From Sphingopyxis sp. (lineage in GTDB: Bacteria; Pseudomonadota; Alphaproteobacteria; Sphingomonadales; Sphingomonadaceae), in assembly GCF_016704835.1 (NCBI RefSeq), contig NZ_JADIZJ010000001.1, positions 62,001 through 126,000 on the forward strand: a stretch of DNA of 64,000 nucleotides, given 5' to 3'. The notes under the pieces are model-generated. The model did not search any database. It was not told the origin of the DNA and was given only the letters and a program-made list of their open reading frames with translations. The position numbers were made by a program, and so were the translations under genes. Of this stretch, positions 27,709-37,759 are shown one piece after another. Within the stretch, counting starts at the first letter, position 1. Each line of letters begins with the position of its first letter.

Positions 27709-28227
27709 TCAATCGACCAACGCCTCGCGTACCACCGCAATCCCCGCTTCGCGTTGCACCTTCAATTCCGCCTTCAGCTTCGCCGGATCGCGCGCAAATA
27801 CGAAACCAAAGCTGACCCCGCCTTCCTTGCCGATCGTCGCATGGTGCAGCCTGTGCGCCTGCACCAGCCGCTTGGCGTAGCCGCGCCGCGGCACCCAGCG
27901 GAAATAGCGCTGGTGCACCAGCCCATCGTGCACCATCGTATAGATAATGCCGTAAAAGAGCACCCCCAACCCGATCCATGTGCCCGGTGCCCATGCGCTC
28001 GCGCCCATGATCATCGGGCTGCCCACCGCGAACATCGCTATGCTCAGCGCCGCACCGAACAGCCCGAACAGGTCGTTCTTTTCCAGCATCTTGTCGTGCG
28101 GCTCATGATGGTCGCGGTGCCAGGCCCAGCCGAAGCCGTGCATGATATATTTATGGCTAGCCCAGGCGACGAGTTCCATCGCGAGGATGGTAGCAAGCAC
28201 GAGCGCGATTATGGCGGGCAGTGACAT
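27709..28227 (-). CDS. crtZ: beta-carotene hydroxylase
   Basis: The 172-residue membrane protein belongs to the fatty-acid hydroxylase superfamily. Its di-iron histidine motifs are SHKYIMHGFGWAWHRDHH, VHDGLVHQRYF and AHRLHH, matching CrtZ, which adds 3-OH groups to the beta-ionone rings of carotenoids. Four hydrophobic helices fit the length. Zeaxanthin- or nostoxanthin-type pigments are usual in sphingomonads. No other crt genes are in the window. Confidence 0.93.
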   Translation of the reverse strand: MSLPAIIALVLATILAMELVAWASHKYIMHGFGWAWHRDHHEPHDKMLEKNDLFGLFGAALSIAMFAVGSPMIMGASAWAPGTWIGLGVLFYGIIYTMVHDGLVHQRYFRWVPRRGYAKRLVQAHRLHHATIGKEGGVSFGFVFARDPAKLKAELKVQREAGIAVVREALVD

Positions 28228-28272
28228 GCGGCGAATATAGGCGCGCCTGCCCGGTCACGCCACTCCCTTCCC

Positions 28273-28350
28273 CGTCATCCCGGCGAAGGCTGGGATCTCG
28301 CCGGTGCGTCCGCCCTCAAGGGTGAGATCCCGGCCTTCGCCGGGATGACG
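28273..28350. repeat. CGTCATCCCGGCGAA paired inverted repeat
   Basis: The arms cgtcatcccggcgaaggctg and gccttcgccgggatgacg (to 28350) form one large hairpin; gggatctcgcc and gtgagatccc pair inside it. It is related to the short copy at 21776-21803. It lies in the divergent gap between crtZ and leuC and so may shape both promoters. Confidence 0.7.
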
Positions 28351-28454
28351 GCATAAAGATGGCCAGGACGGATCGCCGCGAGCCCGACGACCGAAAATTG
28401 CGTTTCTTATCGCCACCAGCTTGCAAAGTTGTGCCGCTGATCTAAGGCAACGCC

Positions 28455-29885
28455 ATGACTCGCCCCCGCACCCTGTATGAAAAAATCTGGGACGCGCATG
28501 TTGTCGAACAGCGCCCCGACGGTACCTGCCTGATCTTCATCGACCGCCATCTCGTCCATGAAGTCACCAGCCCGCAGGCGTTCGCCGGGCTTCGTGCGAG
28601 CGGTCGGACGGTGCGCCGCCCCGACCTGACGCTCGCGGTGCCCGACCATAATCTGCCAACGACGGCACGCAAGGATGCGGCGGGCAACCGGCTGCCGATC
28701 GCCGATCTGGAAAGCGCCGCGCAGCTCGCCGCCCTCGAAACCAACGCCCCGGATTTCGGTATCCGCTATATCGACGCGGTCGCCGCCGAACAGGGCATCG
28801 TCCATGTCGTCGGGCCCGAGCAGGGCTTCTCTTTGCCCGGCACCACGATCGTCTGCGGCGACAGCCATACCGCATGCCATGGCGGCATCGGCGCGCTGGC
28901 GTTCGGCATCGGCACGAGCGAGGTCGAACATGTGCTCGCGACGCAGACCCTGTTGCTCCAGCCCGCGAAAACGATGGAAGTGCGCGTCGAGGGCGAAGTC
29001 GGCCTCGGCGTGACCGCGAAGGACATCATCCTTCATATCACCGGCACGATCGGCGCTGCGGGCGGCACCGGCCATGTCATCGAATACACCGGAAGCGCAA
29101 TCCGCGCGCTGAGCGTCGAGGGGCGGCTGACGGTCAGCAACATGGCGATCGAGGGCGGCGCGCGCGCCGGGCTGATTGCGGCGGATGCGACGACCTTCGC
29201 CTATCTCAAGGGCCGCCCCTATGCGCCAAAGGGCGCCGACTGGGATGCTGCAGTCGCTTATTGGACCAGCCTCGCGACCGATCCGGGCGCGACCTATGAC
29301 AGGACGGTGGTGATCGACGCCGCCGAAATCGCGCCCAGCGTGACCTGGGGAACCAGCCCCGAGGATGTCGTGCCGATCACCGGCATCGTTCCCGATCCCG
29401 ACAGCTTTGCCGACCCGTCTAAACAGGCAGCAGCCGCCAAGTCGCTCGCCTATATGGGTCTCGAACCCGGAATCCGGATGCAGGACGTCGTGATCGAGAA
29501 TATCTTCATCGGTAGTTGCACCAACAGCCGTATCGAGGATCTGCGCGCCGCCGCGGCGGTGCTGAAAGGGCGTCGCAAGGCCGACAATGTCAAATGGGCA
29601 ATCGTCGTCCCCGGATCAGGACTGGTAAAGGCACAGGCCGAAGCCGAAGGGCTCGACCGCATCTTCACCGACGCAGGTTTGGAGTGGCGCGAACCCGGAT
29701 GTTCGGCGTGCCTCGGCATGAACCCCGACAAGGTACCCGCGGGCGAACGCTGCGCCAGCACCAGCAACCGAAATTTCGTCGGCCGGCAAGGTCCGGGTAG
29801 CCGCACGCACCTCGTCTCGCCCGCTATGGCGGCGGCGGCGGCAGTGACCGGACGGCTCACGGACGTACGCGACTTGATGGAATGA
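28455..29885 (+). CDS. leuC: 3-isopropylmalate dehydratase large subunit
   Basis: The 476-residue aconitase-family subunit isomerises 2- to 3-isopropylmalate in leucine synthesis. It starts [14 protein letters not shown] and contains [31 protein letters not shown], then the iron-sulphur cysteines in [15 protein letters not shown] and [13 protein letters not shown]. The length is normal. It is separated from leuD by a metallo-hydrolase gene that lies between them on the same strand. Confidence 0.96.
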   Translation: MTRPRTLYEKIWDAHVVEQRPDGTCLIFIDRHLVHEVTSPQAFAGLRASGRTVRRPDLTLAVPDHNLPTTARKDAAGNRLPIADLESAAQLAALETNAPDFGIRYIDAVAAEQGIVHVVGPEQGFSLPGTTIVCGDSHTACHGGIGALAFGIGTSEVEHVLATQTLLLQPAKTMEVRVEGEVGLGVTAKDIILHITGTIGAAGGTGHVIEYTGSAIRALSVEGRLTVSNMAIEGGARAGLIAADATTFAYLKGRPYAPKGADWDAAVAYWTSLATDPGATYDRTVVIDAAEIAPSVTWGTSPEDVVPITGIVPDPDSFADPSKQAAAAKSLAYMGLEPGIRMQDVVIENIFIGSCTNSRIEDLRAAAAVLKGRRKADNVKWAIVVPGSGLVKAQAEAEGLDRIFTDAGLEWREPGCSACLGMNPDKVPAGERCASTSNRNFVGRQGPGSRTHLVSPAMAAAAAVTGRLTDVRDLME

Positions 29886-29910
29886 GCGCGTGACAGAGGG
29901 AGCCAAGAGC

Positions 29911-30759
29911 ATGATCTGGAAAGCTATCGCATCGGCCGCAGCGGCTTTGGCACTGGCCGTCCCTTCCCTGGCGCAGGACAAGCCCGCTACGGCGAAGGTC
30001 AGTCTGACCCGGCTCGATTGCGGCACGGTGCGGGTGAACCGGCTCAACGCCTTTTCGGACACTGAGGCTTTTCCGGGACAGAGCCGCGATCTGACCGTTG
30101 GTTGCTACCTGATCCGCCACGGCGACGAGCTGATGCTGTGGGATTTAGGCTTGCCCGGCGCTCTGAAGGGCGCGGCGCTTGCCGCGACCGGAGATATGTC
30201 GGCAACCGTGCACCGCACACTTGTCGAGCAGCTCGCCCAGCTTGGCATCAAGGCAGAGGATATCGATATCGTCGGGGTCAGCCATTCCCATTTCGATCAT
30301 ATCGGCCAGCTACCCGATTTTCCCACGGCGAAGCTCTATATCGGCAAAGGCGACTGGGACGTGCTGACGCAGAGCGACAAGCCGGCCTTTGTCGACCCGA
30401 CACCTTTCGCGCGTTGGATCAGCGGCGGCAGCACGGTCGAACCGGTCGCGCGCGACCGGGATATTTTTGGCGATGGTAGCGTGATGATGTTCGACATGCC
30501 GGGGCATACCCCAGGCCATCACGCGCTGGTCGTGCGGCTGGCGGGCCATGGACCGATCCTGCTCAGCGGCGATCAGGCGCATTTTCAGGAAAATTACGAC
30601 AGCGAAGGCGTGCCGATCTTCAACACCAACCGCGCCGATACGCTCGCCTCGTTCAGCCGTTTCAAGGCGCTGGCCAAAAATCTGAAGGCGACGGTGATCA
30701 TCCAGCACGAACCGCGCGATGTGGCCAAGCTGCCCGCCTTCCCCAAGGCGGCCGAATAG
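29911..30759 (+). CDS. exported MBL-fold metallo-hydrolase (lactonase-like)
   Basis: The 282-residue protein has a signal peptide ([21 protein letters not shown]) followed by a metallo-beta-lactamase domain. The zinc motif is SHSHFDHIG (HxHxDH), with [13 protein letters not shown] and LLSGDQAHF providing later ligands. The type resembles N-acyl-homoserine-lactone lactonases, but exported, so quorum quenching is only a possibility. ATG 29911 is preferred to GTG 29890 because it starts the signal peptide directly. The stop is one base before leuD, so it is embedded in the leu operon. Confidence 0.87.
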   Translation: MIWKAIASAAAALALAVPSLAQDKPATAKVSLTRLDCGTVRVNRLNAFSDTEAFPGQSRDLTVGCYLIRHGDELMLWDLGLPGALKGAALAATGDMSATVHRTLVEQLAQLGIKAEDIDIVGVSHSHFDHIGQLPDFPTAKLYIGKGDWDVLTQSDKPAFVDPTPFARWISGGSTVEPVARDRDIFGDGSVMMFDMPGHTPGHHALVVRLAGHGPILLSGDQAHFQENYDSEGVPIFNTNRADTLASFSRFKALAKNLKATVIIQHEPRDVAKLPAFPKAAE

Positions 30760-30760
30760 C

Positions 30761-31354
30761 ATGGCGCCGATCGAAAAGGTCGAAGGCCGCGCCATCCCGT
30801 TCGGGCTGAAGAATGTCGACACCGACGTCATCATCCCGGCAAAATGGCTCAAGACAATCAGCCGCGAAGGGTTGGGCAAGGGCGCGTTCGAAACGCTGCG
30901 CGCCGACCCCGACAACCTGTTCGATCAGCCCGAATACAGGCAAGCGCCGATCCTGATCGCGGGTGACAATTTCGGTTGCGGGTCGAGCCGCGAGCATGCC
31001 GCCTGGGCGCTCGGCGACCTCGGCATCCGCGTCGTCATCGCCCCCAGCTATTCGGACATTTTTTCGGGCAATGCGGTCAAAAACGGCATCCTGCCCGTTG
31101 TGCTGCCGCAAGCGGCGATCGACCGGTTGATGGAGGTCGCGGCGACCGATCCAATCCATGTCGATCTCGACACCCAGACGGTGACGACGCCGTTTCAGGA
31201 CCGTTTCAGCTTCGACATCGACCCGTTCCGCAAGATGTGCCTGCTGAACGGCCTCGACGAAATCTCGCTCACCGAAAAAAGCGATGCGGCGATCGCCGCA
31301 CATGAACAAAAAATGGCGGCAACGCAGCCTTGGCTGATTCCCGCGAAAATATGA
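30761..31354 (+). CDS. leuD: 3-isopropylmalate dehydratase small subunit
   Basis: The 197-residue subunit has [15 protein letters not shown] (start), [17 protein letters not shown] and [22 protein letters not shown], all diagnostic of LeuD. It completes the isomerase with LeuC. It follows the MBL gene after one base and precedes the quinone oxidoreductase by seven bases. Confidence 0.96.
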   Translation: MAPIEKVEGRAIPFGLKNVDTDVIIPAKWLKTISREGLGKGAFETLRADPDNLFDQPEYRQAPILIAGDNFGCGSSREHAAWALGDLGIRVVIAPSYSDIFSGNAVKNGILPVVLPQAAIDRLMEVAATDPIHVDLDTQTVTTPFQDRFSFDIDPFRKMCLLNGLDEISLTEKSDAAIAAHEQKMAATQPWLIPAKI

Positions 31355-31361
31355 GGAGAAG

Positions 31362-32360
31362 ATGATGAAGGCTCTCTTGTCGACCGCCACCGGCGGCCCC
31401 GAAACGCTGGTCCTCGGTGAATTGCCGCGGCCAACCGCGGGTGCGGGCCAGATCGTCATCGACGTCAAGGCATGCGCGGTCAATTTCCCCGACACGCTGA
31501 TCATCGAGGACAAATATCAGTTCAAACCCGCGCGCCCCTTTGCCCCCGGCGGCGAAGTCGCCGGGCTGGTTGCTGAGCTTGGCGAAGGCGTGACCGGGTT
31601 CAAGGTCGGCGATCGCGTCATCGCGGGCTGCGGCAATGGCGGCATGTCCGAAGCCGTCGCGGTGTCGGTCCACAACGTCTATCACCTGCCAGAAGGCCAT
31701 GACTTCGCCGAGGGTGCCTCGCTGCTGATGACCTATGGCACCAGCATCCATGCGCTGGTCGATCGCGGACATATCCAGGAAGGCGAGACTTTGCTCGTCC
31801 TCGGCGCCTCGGGCGGCGTCGGCATCGCCGCGGTCGAACTCGGCAAGGCATTCGGCGCCCGCGTGGTCGCGGGCGTATCAAGCGAAGAAAAGGCCGAGAT
31901 TGCACGCCAGGCAGGCGCCGATGAAGTCGTGATCTATGGCCGCCAGCCCTTCGACAAGGATCAGTCCAAGGCGCTGGCGAACATGTTTAAGGAAGCGGTT
32001 GGACCTGGCGGCGCCAATGTCATCTATGACGCCGTCGGCGGTGATTACGCCGAGCCGGCACTGCGCTCGATCGCATGGGAAGGCCGCTTTCTTGTCGTCG
32101 GCTTCCCCGCAGGCATCCCGCGCCTTCCACTCAACCTCACCTTGCTCAAAAGCTGCGACGTCGCCGGCGTGTTCTGGGGCGCCTTTGTCGCCCGCGAGCC
32201 GGAGCGCAATCGTGCGCATGTCGCGCGCCTGTTCCAGCTGTGGGAACAGGGCAAGATCAAACCGCGCGTCACTGGCACCTACGCCCTCGCCGATGGTGGC
32301 AAGGCGATCGCCAAGCTTGGCGATCGAAGCGCGGTGGGCAAACTGGTCGTGACGATCTGA
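31362..32360 (+). CDS. NADPH:quinone oxidoreductase family protein
   Basis: The 332-residue zinc-free medium-chain reductase starts MKALLSTATGGPETL, has the ACAVNFPDTLIIEDKYQ catalytic-domain segment and the NADPH-binding VLGASGGVGIAAVELGKAFGARV. Members reduce quinones or enals in one- or two-electron steps. It is seven bases after leuD and probably co-transcribed; the coupling to leucine synthesis is likely only positional. Confidence 0.92.
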   Translation: MMKALLSTATGGPETLVLGELPRPTAGAGQIVIDVKACAVNFPDTLIIEDKYQFKPARPFAPGGEVAGLVAELGEGVTGFKVGDRVIAGCGNGGMSEAVAVSVHNVYHLPEGHDFAEGASLLMTYGTSIHALVDRGHIQEGETLLVLGASGGVGIAAVELGKAFGARVVAGVSSEEKAEIARQAGADEVVIYGRQPFDKDQSKALANMFKEAVGPGGANVIYDAVGGDYAEPALRSIAWEGRFLVVGFPAGIPRLPLNLTLLKSCDVAGVFWGAFVAREPERNRAHVARLFQLWEQGKIKPRVTGTYALADGGKAIAKLGDRSAVGKLVVTI

Positions 32361-32380
32361 AATATCGCCCCGATCCCGCG

Positions 32381-32638
32381 TTGACGGCGGCGCTGCGCGT
32401 TCTCGCGGCGCCGACCGGACGACTGGAAGTGAGGGTCACCCCCGGCGCCGGGCGCGACGATGTGACAATCGAAGGGCGAAGCGTGCGTCTGCGCGTCACC
32501 GCACCACCCGCTGACGGCGCCGCGAACGAGGCCGTTTTGCGCCTGCTTGCTGCGGCGCTCGCCCGTCCGCGCCGGGACCTCACCCTGCTGCGCGGCGCAA
32601 CGGCACGGGTCAAACTCATCGCGGTCGCGCCCGATTGA
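32381..32638 (+). CDS. DUF167 (YggU-like) family protein
   Basis: The 85-residue protein has the DUF167 core: LEVRVTPGAGRDDVTIEG, LRVTAPPADGAANEAVLRLLAAAL and LLRGATARVKLIAV. The family is small, cytosolic and of unknown function. No ATG is available: TTG 32381 gives a full-length domain, while GTG 32429 would cut the first strand. It lies 20 bases after the oxidoreductase gene, the same operon. Confidence 0.82.
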   Translation: MTAALRVLAAPTGRLEVRVTPGAGRDDVTIEGRSVRLRVTAPPADGAANEAVLRLLAAALARPRRDLTLLRGATARVKLIAVAPD

Positions 32639-32714
32639 TTTGCCCCAAGTTAACGCTTTCGCAGTAGCTAGATCCTATATCCCATCGCAGGACTTTCTGG
32701 GTCAGGGTGCAACA

Positions 32715-33002
32715 ATGGCGACTCGCCGCGTAAAGGCTGACGAAAGTAACGCGAGTATCGCGAATATTTCGCGTACCCGCCGCGCGCAGCTCGTCGCGGA
32801 GTTCGAGGGCGAGCTCGGTATCGACTATAAAGCCCGCGCCGCCGCCGCCGAGGCCGAACGCCGCTGGATCGCGCGCAAGACCTTCATCGTGTGGATGATC
32901 GCGCTGATCTTCTTTGCCATCGCTTGCCAGAAGCTGTGGATCATGGGCCAGGACGTCGATCAGCCCTTTTCGGACATCAACCCGATCGAAGAGTGGTTCT
33001 AG
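32715..33002 (+). CDS. small single-pass membrane protein, unknown
   Basis: The 95-residue product has a charged N-terminal half (VKADESNASIANISRTRRAQL) and one transmembrane helix (TFIVWMIALIFFAIACQKLWI, about residues 58-78), then a short acidic tail. The ATG 32715 is preceded by an A-rich, weak ribosome site. No family is recognised. It lies tail to tail with sdhA. Confidence 0.65.
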   Translation: MATRRVKADESNASIANISRTRRAQLVAEFEGELGIDYKARAAAAEAERRWIARKTFIVWMIALIFFAIACQKLWIMGQDVDQPFSDINPIEEWF

Positions 33003-33110
33003 ACCGGTTCATCGGCTTGGGTCCAAGTTCAGCCGCGCGGGACCAAAATCGTCACTGCAACCATCCCGGTGGGCGTTTCTCGCTGAGCGGAAGCGCCACA
33101 TCTTTGCCAA

Positions 33111-34913
33111 TTAATAGACCCGCGCCTTTGGCTTGATATACGCGACATCATCCGACAGCGTATATTCGTGAACCGGGCGGTAATCGAGACGGACGCCGCC
33201 ACCCTTGCCGCCCCAGCCGTCGAACCACGCGACAGTGTGCTTCATCCAGTTCGCATCGTCGCGGTTTGGAAAATCCTCATGCGCGTGGGCGCCGCGGCTT
33301 TCCTTGCGGTTGTATGCCGAATGCATCGTCACCGTCGCCTGACTGATCAGATTGTCGAGCTCGAGCGTTTCGACGAGATCGGTGTTCCAGATCAGGCTGC
33401 GGTCGGTGACGCCGACGTCATTCATCCGCTGGTATGTCTTGGTCAGCTTTTCCTTGCCTTCCGCCATCAGTTCGTCGGTGCGGAACACCGCGGCGTGCGC
33501 CGACATGGCGCGCTGCATTTCGGTGCGGATTTCGGCAGTCGGCGACCCGCCCTTGGCATGACGGAAATGATCGAGGCGGCCGAGCGCCAGATCGGCGCTG
33601 TCGGCTGGCAGCGGCTGCTGCGCTGCGCCGGGCTTGATGATGTCGCGCAGGCGATGCCCGGTCGCGCGGCCAAAGACGACGAGGTCGATCAGGCTGTTTG
33701 ATCCGAGGCGGTTTGCGCCATGGACCGACACGCATGCCGCTTCGCCGACCGCGAACAGGCCGGGCACGACGGTGTCGGGACCCTCCTTGCCAAGCGTGAC
33801 GACTTCGCCATGATAATTACACGGAATACCGCCCATATTATAATGGACCGTTGGCACGACCGGCAGCGGCTGGCGGGTCAGGTCGACGCCTGCGAAAACC
33901 TTGCCGCTTTCGGTGATACCGGGCAGCCGCTCGGCGAGCACCGCGGGATCGATATGGTCGAGGTGCAGGAAGATATGGTCCTTGTGCGGGCCGACGCCGC
34001 GGCCTTCGCGGATTTCGAGCGCCATCGATCGCGACACGACGTCACGCGACGCCAGATCCTTCGCCGAAGGAGCATAGCGTTCCATGAACCGCTCGCCTTC
34101 CGAGTTGGTCAGATAGCCGCCCTCGCCGCGTGCACCTTCGGTGATCAGCACGCCCGCGCCGTATATGCCGGTCGGGTGGAACTGGACGAACTCCATGTCC
34201 TGCAACGGCAGCCCGGCGCGCAGCACCATGCCGCCGCCATCGCCGGTGCAGGTGTGTGCCGAGGTCGCGGTAAAATAGCTGCGGCCATAGCCACCGGTCG
34301 CAAGCACGACGGCCTGGCTGCGGAAGCGGTGGATACTTCCGTCGTCCATGCACAGCGCGATCACGCCGCGGCACTCGCCATTTTCCATGATCAGGTCGAG
34401 CGCAAAATATTCGACGAAGAAGTCGGCGTCATATTTCAGCGACTGTTGATATAGCGCGTGGAGCATCGCGTGGCCGGTGCGGTCGGCGGCGGCGGCGGTA
34501 CGCTGGACCGGCGGGCCTTCGCCCATATTCTGCATATGGCCGCCGAAGGGGCGCTGATAGATGGTGCCGTCGGCGTTGCGCGAAAACGGCACGCCAGCGT
34601 GTTCAAGCTCATACACCGCCTGCGGCGCTTCGCGGACCATATATTCGATCGCGTCCTGGTCGCCGAGCCAGTCGGAACCCTTGACCGTGTCGTACATGTG
34701 CCATTGCCAATGGTCGGGCGAATTGTTGCCGAGGCTGGCGGCGATGCCGCCTTGCGCCGCAACGGTGTGGCTGCGCGTCGGGAATACTTTGGTGATGCAG
34801 GCGGTTTTGAGGCCCGCTTCGGCGCTGCCCATTGTCGCGCGCAGACCCGATCCGCCAGCGCCGACGACGACGGTGTCATAGATATGGTCGATGATCTTGT
34901 AAGCGTCGGTCAT
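33111..34913 (-). CDS. sdhA: succinate dehydrogenase flavoprotein subunit
   Basis: The 600-residue subunit oxidises succinate to fumarate in the TCA cycle and complex II. It has the FAD-binding [14 protein letters not shown], the His that holds FAD covalently in [33 protein letters not shown] and the catalytic region [12 protein letters not shown], ending with HYNMGGIP and [17 protein letters not shown]. The start ATG 34913 is one base after the sdhD stop. The operon then ends: no sdhB follows at 33111. Confidence 0.96.
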   Translation of the reverse strand: MTDAYKIIDHIYDTVVVGAGGSGLRATMGSAEAGLKTACITKVFPTRSHTVAAQGGIAASLGNNSPDHWQWHMYDTVKGSDWLGDQDAIEYMVREAPQAVYELEHAGVPFSRNADGTIYQRPFGGHMQNMGEGPPVQRTAAAADRTGHAMLHALYQQSLKYDADFFVEYFALDLIMENGECRGVIALCMDDGSIHRFRSQAVVLATGGYGRSYFTATSAHTCTGDGGGMVLRAGLPLQDMEFVQFHPTGIYGAGVLITEGARGEGGYLTNSEGERFMERYAPSAKDLASRDVVSRSMALEIREGRGVGPHKDHIFLHLDHIDPAVLAERLPGITESGKVFAGVDLTRQPLPVVPTVHYNMGGIPCNYHGEVVTLGKEGPDTVVPGLFAVGEAACVSVHGANRLGSNSLIDLVVFGRATGHRLRDIIKPGAAQQPLPADSADLALGRLDHFRHAKGGSPTAEIRTEMQRAMSAHAAVFRTDELMAEGKEKLTKTYQRMNDVGVTDRSLIWNTDLVETLELDNLISQATVTMHSAYNRKESRGAHAHEDFPNRDDANWMKHTVAWFDGWGGKGGGVRLDYRPVHEYTLSDDVAYIKPKARVY

Positions 34914-34914
34914 G

Positions 34915-35316
34915 TCACATGCCCCCCGGGCCGGCCACGACGGGTGCCAGCGCGATCCGGGCGATCGTGAAAATCCCGTAGGCGGCGCCGCCGATGGCGT
35001 AGAAATTGAGCAGGACGAGCGCGAGCAGGCGCATCGGCCCGTGCACATAATCCTCGATCAGCACCTGCAAACCGAGCCGAAGATGCCAAAACACACTGAC
35101 GACCATCAGGATGAGGGCCAGCGCGACCATCGGGTTCGTCGCCCAACGCAGCACCGCGCCATGATCACCGAGTGGCAACCGGATCAGCGACACGAACAGG
35201 AAACCGACGAGCAGAATATTGCCGAGCGCAGTCAGCCGCTGCTGCAGCCAGTGCTGCGAACCATGCCCCGACGAGCCAAGCCCGCGAACCTTACCGAGAT
35301 GCGATCCGTCGCCCAT
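34915..35316 (-). CDS. sdhD: succinate dehydrogenase membrane anchor subunit
   Basis: The 133-residue protein has three hydrophobic helices and [30 protein letters not shown], where the His is the likely haem ligand and Asp-Tyr the ubiquinone-site pair of SdhD. The start ATG 35316 overlaps the sdhC stop (TGATG). It anchors SdhAB to the inner membrane together with SdhC. Confidence 0.92.
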   Translation of the reverse strand: MGDGSHLGKVRGLGSSGHGSQHWLQQRLTALGNILLVGFLFVSLIRLPLGDHGAVLRWATNPMVALALILMVVSVFWHLRLGLQVLIEDYVHGPMRLLALVLLNFYAIGGAAYGIFTIARIALAPVVAGPGGM

Positions 35317-35759
35317 CAGAGTGCTCCCGCCATGATATATAGCCATGTCGCGGCAGTCGCGAACACCCCCGCGGCGATCACGACGGTTGACCACAGCTTG
35401 TTGGTCTTGAGCTCATAGCCCGCTCCGGTATCGAGCACGAGGTGACGCAGGCCCGAAAACAGATGCTGGAAAAACGCCCAGGTCAGCCCGATCAGCACGA
35501 CTTTGCCTAGGATATTGGTGATCTGATGAAACAGGGTGATTTCGGGGCTGGGGTCGTGCCAGATGCACGCAACAAACGCCGCATAAGCCTCCGGCCCCGT
35601 GGCGATAGCACCAAGCCACCAAAGGAAAAGGCACGCGCCGACAATCGCCAGCCCGTCGCCACTGGCGCGGTGAAGGATCGAGACCGCCATTGCCGGTCCC
35701 CATTTATATACCTGCAAATGCGGCGCGCGCGGGCGCGCATTCGGTTCGTTGCCAGCCAT
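35316..35759 (-). CDS. sdhC: succinate dehydrogenase cytochrome b556 subunit
   Basis: The 147-residue subunit shows PHLQVYKWGPAMAVSILHRASG (conserved quinone-site Ser and Arg) and FSGLRHLVLDTGAGYEL, where the His is the haem b ligand. Three membrane helices. It is the first gene of sdhC-sdhD-sdhA. An IS remnant (35990-36363) lies about 230 bases upstream of the start, close to where the promoter must be. Confidence 0.93.
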   Translation of the reverse strand: MAGNEPNARPRAPHLQVYKWGPAMAVSILHRASGDGLAIVGACLFLWWLGAIATGPEAYAAFVACIWHDPSPEITLFHQITNILGKVVLIGLTWAFFQHLFSGLRHLVLDTGAGYELKTNKLWSTVVIAAGVFATAATWLYIMAGAL

Positions 35760-35989
35760 ATCAGCCCCGTTTCTGACTCTATCCGGTCGATGGGCGCCGG
35801 TTTAGCGCCATGGCTGCGATATGCAATTGCTTAGCGGGCGTAGACGGGAAGAAATCGGCAGCGGTCCCGGTCAGCATCCGCTTGTCTCCGGATAGCGTGC
35901 GATCCGCGTGAACACACGTTGGAACCGCCCTGTTCCGGCGGCCAATCGCACCGGCGCATATCGGAGCGTCGCCGCGGCTGGGAGGCACG

Positions 35990-36363
35990 GTGGGACGGCG
36001 AGACAAGCAGCTTGATATGTAGGCGAGAGCCGAGAGGCTCATCTCTGTCCTGGCCTCATCGAGGCTTTTTGTGAGGATATGGGCGCTACGCGTCCATGAC
36101 TTCAGCGTTCCGAACACATGTTCGACGGTTCGTCGCCGGACAAGCATCGCGTCGGGCATTTGATCAAGCCTGACCTGCATGGCGTTGAGGACGTCCTCAT
36201 GCTCCCAGCGCTTCAGTCGCTTAGTCTTTTCAGGCGTGCAACGCGGCCTGAGGGTGCAGGGATGGCAAGCGACCAGATTGCGATGAAATCCTGCCATCGG
36301 TCTGCAACTTCGACGAAACGGCCCATCTCGATGCGTCCCGCAAAATTGGGGAAATATTAGCAT
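35990..36363 (-). pseudogene. IS1182-type transposase 3' remnant
   Basis: The readable piece gives CTPEKTKRLKRWEHEDVLNAMQ, then DAMLVRRRTVEHVFGTLKSW and RTEMSLSALAY, the well-known C-terminal portion of IS1182-like DDE transposases (E of TVEHVFG is the third catalytic residue). After LAY the frame is lost (a base appears missing near 36012). The N-terminal two thirds are absent. It is a relic in the sdhC upstream region. Confidence 0.8.
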
Positions 36364-36405
36364 ATCCTCGCGTTTTTACACCGCCTCGCTCGCCTGCCGA
36401 AGTCC

Positions 36406-37272
36406 TTAATGCACATGCGCCAGCTTGTCGGGGTTGCGCATCACATAGATACCGACGACTTTGCCGTCCTCAATCTCCAGCGCGGTGGTTTGAAGCTCGC
36501 CATCGGACTCGCGGGTGACGAAGCCCGGCAAGCCGTTGATCGTCCCAGCGTGGACCAGCGTCGAGCCATATTTCCCGAACAGCACCGCGAGGCTGCGGTG
36601 CAGTTTCATCACGATTTCAAAGCCGAGCACCGGCTCCATCGCCGCCGGTCGCTTGCCGCCGCCGTCGGACCACATGCCGACGTCCGCCGCGAGCAAGGCG
36701 CCGAGCGCCGCCATGTCGCCGCTGCGCGAGGCGGCATAGAAGGCGTTCGCGATCCGAAGCCCCTGCTTTTTCTCAAGCTTGAAGCGCGGGCGCGCGTCGC
36801 GGACGTGGGTGCGGGCGCGCGCGGCGAGTTGGCGCGTTGCGGCGGGATCGCGGTCGATCGTCGTTGCAACCTCGTCAAACTCGACGCCGAAAACATCGTG
36901 GAGCAGGAAGGCGGCGCGTTCGAGCGGCGACAGCCGTTCGAGCGCGATCATCAGCGGCAGGGTGACATCGTCCTCTTCATCCTCTTCAACCAGCGGGTCG
37001 GGGAGCCAGGGACCGACATAGGTCTCGCGCTGGTGGCGTGCCGATTTGATCTGGTCAAGGCAAAGCCGGGTTACCGTCCGGCGCAGGAACGCCGCCGGTT
37101 CGCGCACCGCACCCCGGTCGGTGCCGAGCCAGCGGATGAAGGCATCCTGCACCACATCCTCGGCGTCGGCGACCGAGCCGAGCATGCGGTAAGCGACGCG
37201 CATGAGCAGCGGACGCAGCGGGTCGAAACTGTCCGCCGCGTCCGCCCCGTCATGGCAACCCGGTCGGGTCAT
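36406..37272 (-). CDS. sigJ: ECF41-type RNA polymerase sigma factor
   Basis: The 288-residue sigma factor has sigma-2 (residues 20-80, YRMLGSVADAEDVVQDAFIRWL) and sigma-4 (LERLSPLERAAFLLHDVFG) regions plus a SnoaL-like C-terminal domain. The three ECF41 landmarks are present: WLPDP (89-93) in the linker, DGGGK (203-207) and NPDKL (280-284). In ECF41 proteins this C-domain tunes activity in place of an anti-sigma. The gene overlaps the carboxymuconolactone decarboxylase gene (TGATG), the standard ECF41 partner. An ECF41-like promoter lies upstream of the pair, implying autoregulation. Confidence 0.93.
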   Translation of the reverse strand: MTRPGCHDGADAADSFDPLRPLLMRVAYRMLGSVADAEDVVQDAFIRWLGTDRGAVREPAAFLRRTVTRLCLDQIKSARHQRETYVGPWLPDPLVEEDEEDDVTLPLMIALERLSPLERAAFLLHDVFGVEFDEVATTIDRDPAATRQLAARARTHVRDARPRFKLEKKQGLRIANAFYAASRSGDMAALGALLAADVGMWSDGGGKRPAAMEPVLGFEIVMKLHRSLAVLFGKYGSTLVHAGTINGLPGFVTRESDGELQTTALEIEDGKVVGIYVMRNPDKLAHVH

Positions 37273-37727
37273 CAGGCCGCCTTGGCCGCTGGCTGTTCAA
37301 GCCACAGGTCGAACCCGACCGCGATGCGGTTCCAGCCATTGATGATGTTGATCATCAGTGTCAGCTTGACCTGTTCCTCCGCAGTGAAATGCGCTTCGAG
37401 CCCGGCTTTCGCAGCGTGTTGCGTGTGGCCTTCGGACAAACGGGTTAAGGCGTCAGTCCACGCCAGCGCGGCGCGTTCGCGAGGTGTATATACGGGGGCT
37501 TCGCGCCACGCCGCGAGCAGATAGATGCGCTGCTCGGTCTCGCCCTTGGCGCGCGCTTCGGCGGTGTGCATGTTGATGCAATTGGCACAGGTGTTGAGGA
37601 TCGAGGCGCGGATCTTCACCAGCTCGATCAGGCTCGCCTCAAGGCTGTCCTGCACCGTAAGGCTGACGCCCATCCACTGTTTCATCAGCTGCGGTGCGGC
37701 GGCGAAAGGGTCGTTTACGGTGGTCAT
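37272..37727 (-). CDS. carboxymuconolactone decarboxylase/AhpD family protein
   Basis: The 151-residue protein has the AhpD-like core with the redox pair C-x2-C (NTCANCINMHTAEARAKG) and RIYLLAAWREAPVYTPRERAALAWTDALT. It is a peroxidase-like protein of the type usually encoded beside ECF41 sigma factors. The start is ATG 37727 (MTTVNDPFAAAPQ). The frame is open to 37883, but the upstream residues include translation of a REP repeat (37812) and lie before the promoter. It is the first gene of the CMD-sigJ operon. Confidence 0.92.
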   Translation of the reverse strand: MTTVNDPFAAAPQLMKQWMGVSLTVQDSLEASLIELVKIRASILNTCANCINMHTAEARAKGETEQRIYLLAAWREAPVYTPRERAALAWTDALTRLSEGHTQHAAKAGLEAHFTAEEQVKLTLMINIINGWNRIAVGFDLWLEQPAAKAA

Positions 37728-37759
37728 GTCATGTCTCCATGCTGGGGTTGCATGGACAT

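Noticed and set aside
28273..28350. Rho-independent terminator
   Set aside because: The hairpin lacks a T-tract and sits between divergent gene starts (crtZ and leuC), where a terminator makes no sense.
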